DNA of 64,000 nt from positions 15,479 to 79,478 of the forward strand of contig JBOHQX010000009.1 in assembly GCA_050732395.1 (NCBI GenBank). The letters run 5' to 3'. This DNA is from JBIOXB01 sp050732395. Lineage in GTDB: Bacteria > Zhuqueibacterota > Zhuqueibacteria > Zhuqueibacterales > Zhuqueibacteraceae. Numbering within the stretch: position 1 is the stretch's first letter; every line of letters starts with the position of its first letter. Both the position numbers and the translations under genes were made by a program. The notes beneath the pieces are model-generated. The model was given only the letters and a program-made list of their open reading frames with translations, ran no database searches and was not told the DNA's origin. Positions 34,336-43,336 of this stretch are shown one piece after another.

Positions 34336-35496
34336 ATGAAACCTGATTTCAAATGGCCACAGGTCGCTGGTTTTCGACTGGCACGCCACTATCTCTTTGA
34401 TCGCCCGCAGAGAAAGAAAAGCTCACGCGCGGAGCTCGTTTCCGTTTGTCGCGATGTTTGCGGCATTCAAGCGCAACTCATGACGGCTGCGCAAACGGCT
34501 TTGTGGGCAAGATTGCATAATCTCAATCGAACCGACCTCATGACGGCGTTGTATCAAGACCGCACTTTGGTTAAAACTTCGTGCATGCGCCAAACACTCC
34601 ATCTCATACCAGCCGTTGAATTCTTTGTATACATTAGCGCCCTCAGAAAGAGCAGATTGCAAGCGCTGTGGCGGATCATGTCCAGGTTCGGCGTTACGCC
34701 GAAGGAAGCTGAGAGCATGAGCGCAGCCGTGGTGGCTGCGCTCCGCGCCGGCCCCTTGACACAGCCAGAATTGCTGGAGCAAATCATGCCTAAAGCGGGC
34801 AGGAAGATGAGGAAGTATCTAGCGCTCGTTTGGAGTATTCAAGTATTCAGGCCGGCTCTCGTGGAAGGCTTAATTTGTTACGGTCCATTACGAAACAAAA
34901 AAGAGACGTTCGTCCTCGTGGATCAATGGTTGCCGCCGCGCCGAAGAATTCCGGAGCTGGAAGCGCAACAAATCCTGCTGCGTCGTTATCTGAGCGCATT
35001 TGGCCCTGCCACGCTTCGAGATTTCTCGAGATGGAGCGGCATGACGATGCCGGAGGTCAAAGCGGTTCACGACCTCCTCAAAGATGAACTCTCGGAAGTC
35101 TACGTTGGAGACAATAATCTTCTCATTCTACGCACTGATCGCGACCGGTTGCAGGATAGCCATCTTGCTGATCAGACCCTTCGCCTGTTGCCCGGCTTTG
35201 ATCCCTTCATGCTCGGACATGTGGAGAAAAGCCACTTGGTGGATTCCGCGCATTACAAACTGGTCTATCGCAATCAAGGCTGGATCTCGCCCGTGATCTT
35301 GCTGAACGGAAGCGTCATCGGTGTCTGGTCGAATCAGCGCCGCGGCCAACATTTGTCCTTACGGATCGAGCCTTTTGAAAGGCTCTCCAAACGTATCCAA
35401 TCCAAGATTGAAGCGGAAGCCGCAAGCCTGGCAAGTTTTTGGGAGGTTTCATGGGACATGCAGATTGCCGGCAGCGACACGCATTCGAAGCGATGA
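34336..35496 (+). CDS. Winged-helix HTH_42 protein with QxQ motif (AlkZ/YcaQ-like)
   Basis: A 386-residue protein of the HTH_42 family (PF06224). The N-terminal region has VCGIQAQLMTAAQTALWARL with Q45-A-Q47, which matches the catalytic QxQ motif of AlkZ/YcaQ interstrand-crosslink DNA glycosylases. Other family features are TSCMRQTLHLIP, FGPATLRDFSRWSGM, RLLPGFDPFMLG and SVIGVWSNQRR. It may excise alkylated or crosslinked bases from DNA, but many family members are uncharacterised and may be antibiotic-resistance regulators. GGAGGTG five bases before ATG 34336 decides the start. Confidence 0.82.
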   Translation: MKPDFKWPQVAGFRLARHYLFDRPQRKKSSRAELVSVCRDVCGIQAQLMTAAQTALWARLHNLNRTDLMTALYQDRTLVKTSCMRQTLHLIPAVEFFVYISALRKSRLQALWRIMSRFGVTPKEAESMSAAVVAALRAGPLTQPELLEQIMPKAGRKMRKYLALVWSIQVFRPALVEGLICYGPLRNKKETFVLVDQWLPPRRRIPELEAQQILLRRYLSAFGPATLRDFSRWSGMTMPEVKAVHDLLKDELSEVYVGDNNLLILRTDRDRLQDSHLADQTLRLLPGFDPFMLGHVEKSHLVDSAHYKLVYRNQGWISPVILLNGSVIGVWSNQRRGQHLSLRIEPFERLSKRIQSKIEAEAASLASFWEVSWDMQIAGSDTHSKR

Positions 35497-35525
35497 TGCA
35501 CCTCGAAAAAAGCCCGGAGAGAACA

Positions 35526-37184
35526 ATGCATTCCGTTTTGTATGCCGGCCTAACGGTTTTGGCTCTCATACTCACCGCTTGCCAACCGCAAGAGAAGGCG
35601 GAAACGATTTACCTCAACGCCTCGATCTGGACCGGAGTGGCAGAAGCGTCGCGCGCAGAAGCCCTCGCTATTGCCAACGGCGAGATTCTCGCGGCGGGCG
35701 ACGCGAGCGCCGTCGCCGAGTATAAAGGCGAAAATACGCGCGTCGTCGATCTTGGCGGCAAATTCGTTGTGCCGGGTTTCATGGATATACACACGCATTT
35801 CATGAGCGGCGGTTTTCAATTGGCGAGTGTGGACTTGCGCAATGCGGATTCACCGGTGGAATTCGCACGGCGGATCGCAGAGTTTGCAGGGAGCCTTCCT
35901 CAAGAGAGATGGATCACCGGCGGCGATTGGGATCACGAAATGTGGGGCGGTGAATTGCCGCGGCGTCAATGGATAGACGCAACGACTGCCGATCGTCCCG
36001 TCTTTGTCAATCGCCTCGACGGCCATATGGCGCTCGCCAATTCCAAGACGTTGCAGCTTGCCGGAATTGATCACCATACCCCCGACCCGGCCGGAGGCAC
36101 AATCGTGCGCGACGCCAAAACCGGCGCGCCTACCGGTATTCTCAAAGATGAAGCCATGGCGTTGGTGTATCGCATCATGCCCGAACCCGGCACAGCAGCG
36201 CGCGACGAGGCCTTTGCCCGCGCTTGCGATTTTGCAGTGGCGCGCGGCGTCACGCAAGTGCACGATATGGGGAGCTGGCAGGATCTGCAAACCTATCGCC
36301 GTGCGCAGCAGCTTGCGCCTTTGAAGCTGCGCATATATGGACTCGTTCCGCTGTCGACATGGCAGGAGCTGGCCACTTATGTGGCCAGGAACGGCCGTGG
36401 TGATGATTGGCTACGCTGGGGCGGGCTCAAAGGCTTCGTCGATGGCTCCCTGGGCTCGACCACGGCCTGGTTTTACCGGCCGTATGACGATGCGCCCAAC
36501 ACCTCCGGCCTCATGACGACCGACACCACTGCTTTGCGCAACTGGGTTGTCTCCGCTGATTCCGCGGGCATGCACGTGGTCGTGCATGCCATCGGCGACC
36601 GTGCGAACGATTGGCTGCTCCAGGTTTATGCGGAGGCCGGCCGGAAAAACGGCCAGCGCGACCGGCGCTTTCGCATCGAGCATGCACAACATCTCTCGGC
36701 CGCCGCCATTCCTCGCTTTGCCGAATTGGGCGTGATTCCTTCGATGCAGCCCTATCACACGATTGACGACGGTCGCTGGGCCGTGAAACGCATCGGGCTG
36801 AAACGCATTAACACGACGTACGCTTTTCGTTCATTGTTGGATGCCAAAGCCCGGCTAGGGTTCGGCTCAGATTGGACCGTCGCACCCATTGACCCATTGC
36901 AGGGCATTTACGCTGCGGTGACCCGACGCACGACCGACGGCGCGAACCCCAACGGCTGGGTTCCCGCGGAAAAGATCTCCGTTGCAGAAGCGCTGCGCGC
37001 CTATACAGCCGGGGCTGCTTACGCCGGCTTTCAAGAAAATCGTTTGGGAACGTTGGAGCACGGAAAACTTGCTGATTTCGTCGTGCTTTCCGAAGACTTG
37101 TTCGCGATCGATCCGGCCCGAATTCCGGAGGTGAGAGTGTTGAGAACCGTCGTGGGAGGACGAGAGAGCTTCGTTTCGAATTAG
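35526..37184 (+). CDS. YtcJ-like metal-dependent amidohydrolase lipoprotein
   Basis: A 552-residue amidohydrolase (PF07969). The N-terminus is a lipoprotein signal with lipobox LTAC (Cys at about residue 17). The metal site begins with HTH in FMDIHTHFMSGG, and histidines in VVVHAIGDRAND and RIEHAQHL plus an aspartate in FGSDWTVAP complete the usual set. YtcJ-type enzymes act on N-acyl or cyclic amide substrates; the true substrate is unknown. As a lipoprotein it would act in the periplasm. ATG 35526 is chosen because GGAGAG precedes it and it yields the signal. The second amidohydrolase lipoprotein is at 38991. Confidence 0.92.
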   Translation: MHSVLYAGLTVLALILTACQPQEKAETIYLNASIWTGVAEASRAEALAIANGEILAAGDASAVAEYKGENTRVVDLGGKFVVPGFMDIHTHFMSGGFQLASVDLRNADSPVEFARRIAEFAGSLPQERWITGGDWDHEMWGGELPRRQWIDATTADRPVFVNRLDGHMALANSKTLQLAGIDHHTPDPAGGTIVRDAKTGAPTGILKDEAMALVYRIMPEPGTAARDEAFARACDFAVARGVTQVHDMGSWQDLQTYRRAQQLAPLKLRIYGLVPLSTWQELATYVARNGRGDDWLRWGGLKGFVDGSLGSTTAWFYRPYDDAPNTSGLMTTDTTALRNWVVSADSAGMHVVVHAIGDRANDWLLQVYAEAGRKNGQRDRRFRIEHAQHLSAAAIPRFAELGVIPSMQPYHTIDDGRWAVKRIGLKRINTTYAFRSLLDAKARLGFGSDWTVAPIDPLQGIYAAVTRRTTDGANPNGWVPAEKISVAEALRAYTAGAAYAGFQENRLGTLEHGKLADFVVLSEDLFAIDPARIPEVRVLRTVVGGRESFVSN

Positions 37185-37194
37185 AAGACGATCC

Positions 37195-37948
37195 GTGGAA
37201 CAAGAAGAAGCCATAGCCTTCATTCTTCGTCTTGGCAGGGCCCTGCACACCTACGGCCATCCTGCGCATCGTTTGGAAGAAGTGATGAACGGTGCCTGCA
37301 AAAAGCTGGGATTCGAATGATATTTTAGCCGGCTTGATTGTGTTGGTGCCCGGCCTTACACTGACGACGGCGATGACGGAGCTTTCCACGCGTCATCTGG
37401 CTTCGGGCACGGCCCGTTTGAGCTCGGCCTTCGTGATTTTCCTCGAGCTCGGCTTCGGTGTGGCGCTGGGCGGAAAAATGACCAGCGCTCTTGTTGGCTT
37501 GCCACGTTTTGTCGCCTTGATTGCGCTGCCGCCTTGGACGGAAATGCTGGCGCTGGTGATTGCCCCGTGCGCATTCACCGTATTGTTGCGAGCGCATCCG
37601 CGTGACGGCCTTTGGATTGTGCTCGCTGGTGCATGTGCCGTGGGCGGCAGCCGACTTGGCGCACAATTACTGGGCGCGGAATTGGGCGTTTTTCTCGGCG
37701 CGCTGACGGTCGGAATTGCCAGTAATCTTTACAGTAGATTCTTGGACCGCCCTTCGACCATACCCCTTGTTCCCGGTATTTTGTTGCTGGTGCCCGGCAG
37801 CGTGGGTTTCCGCAGCTTGGCTGCGTTGATGGATAAAGAAGTCATTCCCGGCATTGAAACAGCGTTCAAAATGATTCTGATCGCCATCGCCTTGGCCGCG
37901 GGGATTTTGGTATCGAAAGTCGTCGCACCACCGCGCCGGATCGTGTAG
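37195..37948 (+). pseudogene. Internally deleted ThrE-type threonine/serine exporter
   Basis: A GTG frame (37195-37320) encodes 41 residues matching the ThrE N-terminus (FILRLGRALHTYGHPAHRLEE) and stops just after KKLGFE. A frame shifted by one base then continues from the same point to 37948 with the C-terminal half: DILAGLIVLVPGLTLTTAM (end of the DUF1212 domain) and a full ThrE_2-like domain (TIPLVPGILLLVPGSVGFRS). The family's intervening ~120-150 residues, with the first membrane helices, are missing. The simplest reading is an internal deletion that also shifted the frame. A split functional pair is less likely, because the N-terminal domain is incomplete. Confidence 0.8.
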
Positions 37949-37992
37949 GCGCAAGACCTCGCTTTGCTTAAAGTTGTTGCGCGAATCACAAA

Positions 37993-38799
37993 ATGTGGAT
38001 CAGTCATTTGATTCTTACACTCGGAACCATTTCGCTCGCATTGTCGCTGATCTTCGCCTTTGCCTATTTTCGCCAACGCCGCAAGATCGCGCCTATCCGC
38101 GTCACCATGACTTCCTCCGTTGCGCACGTCCAGGAGTTGGCAGACGCTTTCGCACAATTCACCAGCGCGAGCACGTTTCGCCAATTGGTCGAGGTCAAAG
38201 GCCGGGTCGAATCTGACGCGCCTTTGATTGCGCCGCTTTCGGAGCAGGAGTGTGTGTATTATCACGTGCGCGTCCACTGGGAATATGAAGAAATCTATTA
38301 TGAAGAAAGACCGGAGGGCGGACGCATCGAGCACGGGAGCGATGGCGAGGAAGTCCTGTTTGAAGAAGAACAATGGCAGCCCTTTTGGGTGAGAGATGAT
38401 ACCGCCAGAATCGCCGTCCAACCAGCGGAGTGTGAGGTCATCGCTACCGCAACCTTGTCACGCCACGACGAAGACACGGGCCTGCCGGATGAGAATATTC
38501 GCTGCGGCCGTTTCGCGATCGATGCGCCCTGGAAGACGAGCGCGGAAGAACGGCGGCCTCGCCGATTTCATTTTGAGGAGGAAGCCATCACTCTTGGCCA
38601 TAAGATTTACGTTCTTGCCGAAGCCACGAACTCGAGCGGCGAATTGCGCCTGCAAAAATCCTCTCAGGGAGACAGGTTCTTGATCAGTGTCAAACCTGAA
38701 GAAGCCTTGCTCCGCTCGGCGCAATTCTTGCTTTGGGGATTACTGGCAGCGGCTGTGCTGTGCGGGGTGATTGGCTTCATCTTGTTGGTTCGGCCTTGA
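37993..38799 (+). CDS. Membrane protein with GIDE/BAM domain (MULAN-like)
   Basis: A 268-residue protein with a helix at each end (about 6-25 and 246-266) enclosing a soluble domain. That domain shows the GIDE pattern (PF12483): LVEVKGRVESDAPLIAPLS, then ECVYYHVRVHWEYEE, QPFWVRDDTARIAVQPAECE and a terminal hydrophobic hairpin. In eukaryotes this domain lies beside the membrane in the mitochondrial E3 ligase MULAN/MUL1; bacterial forms lack the RING domain, as here. The bacterial function is unknown. It probably faces the periplasm. The insert EEERPEGG...EEQ is strongly acidic. Confidence 0.82.
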   Translation: MWISHLILTLGTISLALSLIFAFAYFRQRRKIAPIRVTMTSSVAHVQELADAFAQFTSASTFRQLVEVKGRVESDAPLIAPLSEQECVYYHVRVHWEYEEIYYEERPEGGRIEHGSDGEEVLFEEEQWQPFWVRDDTARIAVQPAECEVIATATLSRHDEDTGLPDENIRCGRFAIDAPWKTSAEERRPRRFHFEEEAITLGHKIYVLAEATNSSGELRLQKSSQGDRFLISVKPEEALLRSAQFLLWGLLAAAVLCGVIGFILLVRP

Positions 38800-38990
38800 G
38801 GCCTACCCTGTGTATCGAGTCCAAATTGTTTATTTGCGACTACCATTCGACTTTATTGATTGGCAAGGCTATTAAGTGCAAAACCATTGACCTCAAATGA
38901 AGAATTTAATAATTTGGCCCGAGGCGGAGTGCGGAATAGAGAAATCAAATTCACACGGAGTTTTGGTGAGGCGAGAAGGAGAAAGAAGGC

Positions 38991-40652
38991 ATGTTGAGAC
39001 ACCTTGCAACTTTCTCGAGTATCTTATTACTCATGAGTTGCGCACCCAAGACCGAATATGACCTTGTCGTTCGCAACGGCAAGATTTATGACGGCAGCGG
39101 CGCACCTTCCTTTGTGGGTGCCGTTGCTATCAACGCGGACACTATCGCTGCCGTCGGCGAGCTGGCAAACGCGGCCGGTCGCGTTGAAATCGATGCCAAA
39201 GGCATGGCGATCGCGCCCGGGTTCATCAACATGTTAAGCTGGGCCACGGAAACCCTGCTGGTCGATGGCCGCTCGCAGAGTGATATTCGCCAGGGAGTCA
39301 CGCTGGAAGTTTTCGGCGAGGGCTGGTCTCTGGGCCCGCTCAATGCGTCCATGAAAAAGGAAATCGTCGAGCAGCAGGGCGACATAAAGTATGAAATCAA
39401 ATGGACGACGTTGGGTGAATATTTGAATCATCTTGTCGAAAGGGGCATTGCAACAAACGTCGCGTCATTCGTAGGTGCGACGACGGTGCGAATTCACGTG
39501 CTGGGGTATGAGAATCGCGCACCGAACGCGCAGGAAATGGAACAAATGCGCGCACTGGTGCGGCAGGCAATGGCAGAAGGCGCGCTGGGTGTGGGCGCGT
39601 CTTTGATTTATGCCCCGGCGTTTTATGCCCGAACCGAAGAGCTGGTCGAGCTCTGCAAGATCGCTGCAGGATATGGCGGCATGTACATCTCGCACGTGCG
39701 CAGCGAAGGTAACCGCTTGCTCGAAGCCGTGGACGAATTGATTCACATCGCGCGCAGGGCCAATATTCCCGCAGAAATTTATCACCTCAAAGCTGCGGGG
39801 CGGAATAATTGGGAAAAGCTCGAGGCTGTGATTCAAAAAGTTGAATCGGCGCGTGCCGAGGGCGTTCACATTACCGCCGACATGTACACGTATACCGCCG
39901 GCGCGACTGGGCTCGACGCGGCGATGCCGCCCTGGGTGCAGGAAGGGGGCTTTCAGGCCTGGAAGCAACGCTTGCGAAATCCGGCCATTCGCAAAAGGAT
40001 CGAGCGGGAAATGATCACGCCGACCGATCAATGGGAGAATCTTCTCATCGCCGCCGGCGCCGAGAAGACTCTGCTCGTCGGATTCAAATCCGAAGCGCTC
40101 AAGCCGCTTACCGGCAAAACGCTGGCAGAGGTCGCGGAGATGCGAGGCAAATCGCCGGCAGAAACCGCGATGGATTTGGTGATCGAAGACGATAGCCGGG
40201 TGGAGACCGTGTATTTTCTCATGTCGGAAAACAACATCATGAAGCAAATCCGGTTGCCGTGGGTGAGTTTCTGCTCCGACGCGGAATCCATGTCGCCCGA
40301 AGGCGTGTTTCTCAAGCAAAACCCGCATCCGCGCGCCTATGGCAATTTCGCGCGCCTGCTGGGAAAATATGTACGCGAAGAAAACCTGATCTCACTGGAA
40401 GAAGCCGTGCGGCGCTTGACTTCTTTGCCGGCCGCGAACCTTGGCCTGGCCAAACGCGGCGCTCTGCAAGCGGGAAACTATGCCGACGTCGTTGTCTTCG
40501 ATGCTGACAAGGTCATCGATCACGCCACTTTCGAGCAACCGCATCAGTTTTCCGCCGGTGTCGTACATGTGTTTGTGAACGGTACACAAGTGTTGAAGGA
40601 CGGCGAACACACTGGTGCGCTGCCCGGAAAGGTAGTGAGAAGGGCAAGATAG
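38991..40652 (+). CDS. D-aminoacylase-type amidohydrolase lipoprotein
   Basis: A 553-residue protein with lipobox LMSC (Cys at about 17), followed by the N-acyl-D-amino-acid deacylase pattern: DLVVRNGKIYDGSGAPSFVGAVAI, the GVTLEVFGEGWSLGPL segment, ISHVRSEGNRLLEAVDE, AEIYHLKAAG and a C-terminal LAKRGALQAGNYADVVVFD. The usual HxH after PGFI reads NMLSW (FINMLSWATE), so the first metal histidines typical of D-aminoacylase are absent. This matches the D-aminoacylase subset with a single metal site, or it indicates altered chemistry. It probably works on D-amino acid or peptide derivatives in the periplasm. Confidence 0.85.
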   Translation: MLRHLATFSSILLLMSCAPKTEYDLVVRNGKIYDGSGAPSFVGAVAINADTIAAVGELANAAGRVEIDAKGMAIAPGFINMLSWATETLLVDGRSQSDIRQGVTLEVFGEGWSLGPLNASMKKEIVEQQGDIKYEIKWTTLGEYLNHLVERGIATNVASFVGATTVRIHVLGYENRAPNAQEMEQMRALVRQAMAEGALGVGASLIYAPAFYARTEELVELCKIAAGYGGMYISHVRSEGNRLLEAVDELIHIARRANIPAEIYHLKAAGRNNWEKLEAVIQKVESARAEGVHITADMYTYTAGATGLDAAMPPWVQEGGFQAWKQRLRNPAIRKRIEREMITPTDQWENLLIAAGAEKTLLVGFKSEALKPLTGKTLAEVAEMRGKSPAETAMDLVIEDDSRVETVYFLMSENNIMKQIRLPWVSFCSDAESMSPEGVFLKQNPHPRAYGNFARLLGKYVREENLISLEEAVRRLTSLPAANLGLAKRGALQAGNYADVVVFDADKVIDHATFEQPHQFSAGVVHVFVNGTQVLKDGEHTGALPGKVVRRAR

Positions 40653-40654
40653 TT

Positions 40655-40819
40655 ATGAAGAGGCTTTTGATTCTCACTGCGATCTTCTGCATGGGATCGC
40701 TATTACATCGCGATATTATTTTTGCACAGCCGCAACCTCAATGGCGTGAGCTGCCGAATGCGCCGCGCACGGACAGCCGGTTCGATGACGTCTTCTTCAT
40801 CAATCCTCAAATTGGTTGA
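40655..40819 (+). pseudogene. Truncated YCF48-like secreted protein
   Basis: A 54-residue frame with a clear signal peptide (about 4-24, ending IIFAQ), followed by WRELPNAPRTDSRFDDVFFINPQIG and a stop. YCF48/BNR-type propeller proteins open with this pattern, where FINPQIG would be followed by W and further blades. Here the W position is read as TGA (GGT TGA), and no continuation is visible in any frame downstream. It starts three bases after the D-aminoacylase stop. I interpret it as the remaining N-terminus of a lost propeller gene. Confidence 0.65.
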
Positions 40820-41010
40820 TTGTTACTTTTTCAGCCCCGATTCCGGTTTTGGCATGAATGTCAATCGCTTTCGTTTTCTCAACTCTCGAAAAGCCAAAAG
40901 CCTCATGATTGCCAACCTTGACCGGCTCACCAGGTTTTGCTATATTGAAATGATTAGTCTTGCCACAATGATGTTGCCGTTCGCATAATTCCTAAATCCG
41001 TAATGTCTCC

Positions 41011-42975
41011 ATGCCTTCCCGTCACGTCATTCTCGGCACTGCCGGCCACATTGATCACGGCAAAACTTCTTTGGTGAAAGCCCTGACGGGGGTGGATACC
41101 GATCGTTTGCCGGAGGAAAAAGAGCGCGGCATGACGATTGACCTGGGTTTCGCGCATTTCGGCGATCGGGCCACGATCATCGACGTACCCGGCCACGAAA
41201 AATTCATCAAAAACATGGTCGCGGGCGTGAGCACGATAGACTTGGTGTTGTTTGTCATTGCGGCCGACGACGGCATCATGCCGCAAACCATGGAACATCT
41301 CGAAATCTGCCGGTTGTTGCAGCTCAAGCGCGGCCTCGTCGTGCTCACGAAAATGGACCTGGTCGAGGGCGACTGGCTGGAGTTGGTGCAAGAAGAGATC
41401 AGGAAACTTCTGCACGGCACATTCCTGGAAAAAGCGCCGGTCGTGCCCGTTTCGAATCTGACGGGAGCTGGCATTGAGATACTGCGCTGCCACATCGCTC
41501 GCGCCATCGCAGAATTGCCGCCGCGGCCCGATCGCGGTGTGTTTTGGATGCCGGTGGATCGCGCTTTTACCATGAAAGGCTTCGGCACCGTCGTGACCGG
41601 ATCGGTCCTGTCCGGACAAATCGCGGTCGGGGAAGAATTGGAGATTTTGCCCGCTCACCACGACACGCGGGTGCGCAGTCTGCAACGCCACGGTGTGAAT
41701 GTGAAGCAGGTGCAAACCGGGGATCGTGCCGCGATCAATTTGCAGGGCGTCGCCATAGGTGCCGTTTCGCGCGGCCAGGTCTTAACGTTGCCGAATTATT
41801 TTCGAGCCACGACGCGTCTGAATTGCCGTGTGCAGATCCTCAAGAGCTGCCCGGCTCCGGTGAAAGCCCGAACGCGCGTACGCGTTCATTTGGGCACGGC
41901 CGAAGTCATGGCGCGCCTGATTCCGCTCGAACCCGGAGAAATCCTGCCAGGCGCCTCAGCCTATGTGCAACTCAAGCTCGAGAAACCGGTCGCCGCGAGG
42001 CGCCTGGATGCGCTTGTGCTGCGCCGTTATTCTCCTCCGAAAACAATTGGCGGCGGCGTGGTCCTCGATGCCGAGGCGCGCCTCTTACGCCGGCATGACA
42101 CCGGTCTATTGGCGAAGCTGCGCGCGCTGGAAAAAGAAGATCCGGCCGAGCTGCTCGTCACGCGATTTCTTTTGGCGGATCGATACAATGTCACCCTTGA
42201 ACAACTGGCCTCGGAAACGGGCCAGAAGAAGGATGATCTGGCAGAAGAGATTGCCCGTTTACAAGAGAAAAACGCGATCTTGCCCGTGGGCAAACGCGGC
42301 TACCTGCACCGCCAGCGACTGGAAAGCTTGTGGCACCAGCTTGAATCCGTATTGGCCGCATATCATCTGGCACATCCGCTGCAACAGGGGTTGCGCAAAG
42401 CGGAAGTAGGGCCATTGCTGCCGCCCTTGACGGACGTCGCTTTGATGAATGTGCTTGTGCAGCATTACAAATCGGAAGGCAAGCTCAAGGAGACTGATGC
42501 CTGTTTGGCATTGACCGGTCACGAAATTCATTTCACGGACGCACAGCAAGAGTTGCGTCGCCGGATTCTGGCGCAGTTGTTGTCGAGCGGGTTTACACCG
42601 CCGAGTGTCGCAGAGATGGCACAGGAGACCGGCGCTCCCACATCTCAGCTTCGGGAACTTCTGGCTGCCATGCAGTCGCTGCGAGAAATTGTGCGCGTCG
42701 ATCAAGACTTTTATTTGCCTTCCCAAAAAATCTTCGAAGCGGAAAAAAGATTGATTGACTATTTGCGCCAACATCACGACATTACCGTGAGTCAGTTCAA
42801 AGAGTTGATCGACAATGCCAGTCGTAAGTTTGCCGTCCCGTTGTTGCAATATTTCGACGCCACCGGTATCACCGAACGCCAGGGAGAAAAGCGAGTCACG
42901 GGTGCGGTGGCTGAGACTCGAGTAGGAACCGTTTTGCAGGAAGATCAAGCAATCCAGGAGAAAATCTTGCCATGA
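41011..42975 (+). CDS. selB: Selenocysteine-specific elongation factor SelB
   Basis: A 654-residue GTPase. The G domain begins ILGTAGHIDHGKTSLVKALTGVDTDRLPEEKERGMTIDLGF (motifs only): P-loop at 9-19, G2 in ERGMTIDLGF, G3 DVPGHE and G4 TKMD. The absence of the EF-Tu effector features and the C-terminal winged-helix repeats (about 380-650), which bind the SECIS hairpin, identify SelB rather than EF-Tu. It delivers Sec-tRNA to UGA codons, so the organism should make selenoproteins. No selC, selA, selD or obvious Sec-containing gene is present in this window. The next gene overlaps its stop by ATGA. Confidence 0.95.
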   Translation: MPSRHVILGTAGHIDHGKTSLVKALTGVDTDRLPEEKERGMTIDLGFAHFGDRATIIDVPGHEKFIKNMVAGVSTIDLVLFVIAADDGIMPQTMEHLEICRLLQLKRGLVVLTKMDLVEGDWLELVQEEIRKLLHGTFLEKAPVVPVSNLTGAGIEILRCHIARAIAELPPRPDRGVFWMPVDRAFTMKGFGTVVTGSVLSGQIAVGEELEILPAHHDTRVRSLQRHGVNVKQVQTGDRAAINLQGVAIGAVSRGQVLTLPNYFRATTRLNCRVQILKSCPAPVKARTRVRVHLGTAEVMARLIPLEPGEILPGASAYVQLKLEKPVAARRLDALVLRRYSPPKTIGGGVVLDAEARLLRRHDTGLLAKLRALEKEDPAELLVTRFLLADRYNVTLEQLASETGQKKDDLAEEIARLQEKNAILPVGKRGYLHRQRLESLWHQLESVLAAYHLAHPLQQGLRKAEVGPLLPPLTDVALMNVLVQHYKSEGKLKETDACLALTGHEIHFTDAQQELRRRILAQLLSSGFTPPSVAEMAQETGAPTSQLRELLAAMQSLREIVRVDQDFYLPSQKIFEAEKRLIDYLRQHHDITVSQFKELIDNASRKFAVPLLQYFDATGITERQGEKRVTGAVAETRVGTVLQEDQAIQEKILP

Positions 42976-43304
42976 AAAACAAACCCCCACGCGAGCCTCA
43001 TGAGCTGCAACTGCATCGTTGTGCGTGGTGCAATCGCACCATTGCGCCGGAGGACGAGTACTTTGGTTGCGGCGCGAAAACCATGCCCGGCATCGATCTG
43101 TCCGATCGTGAAGGCACGACCATCCCGATGTACTTGGCTCTTGCTCAGAAGACCGTGCCCGCCATCGTCGTGCCGACCGATTCACCCGCCAAACGGGAAG
43201 GAAATGACGTGTATTTTGTGATTTGCAGCGAAAGCTGCGGCCACGCGTTGAAGGACGCGCTCGAAAAGGATAAAGAAGCTTTTGGCAACATTTGCCTGAA
43301 TTGA
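42972..43304 (+). CDS. Cys-rich small protein coupled to selB
   Basis: A 110-residue protein that I do not recognise. It has a CxxC pair at 17-20 (CAWCNR), a further C in FGCGAK (about 33) and CSESCG near residue 84-88, a pattern that suggests one or two zinc sites of a treble-clef or zinc-ribbon type. No signal or membrane segment is visible. Its ATG overlaps the selB stop (ATGA), so it is translated with SelB, and a radical SAM gene follows 32 bases later. A role in selenium or redox handling is only a context guess. Confidence 0.75.
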   Translation: MKNKPPREPHELQLHRCAWCNRTIAPEDEYFGCGAKTMPGIDLSDREGTTIPMYLALAQKTVPAIVVPTDSPAKREGNDVYFVICSESCGHALKDALEKDKEAFGNICLN

Positions 43305-43336
43305 GATCTTCCAACAGGGGCGTTGGATTCGCGCGC

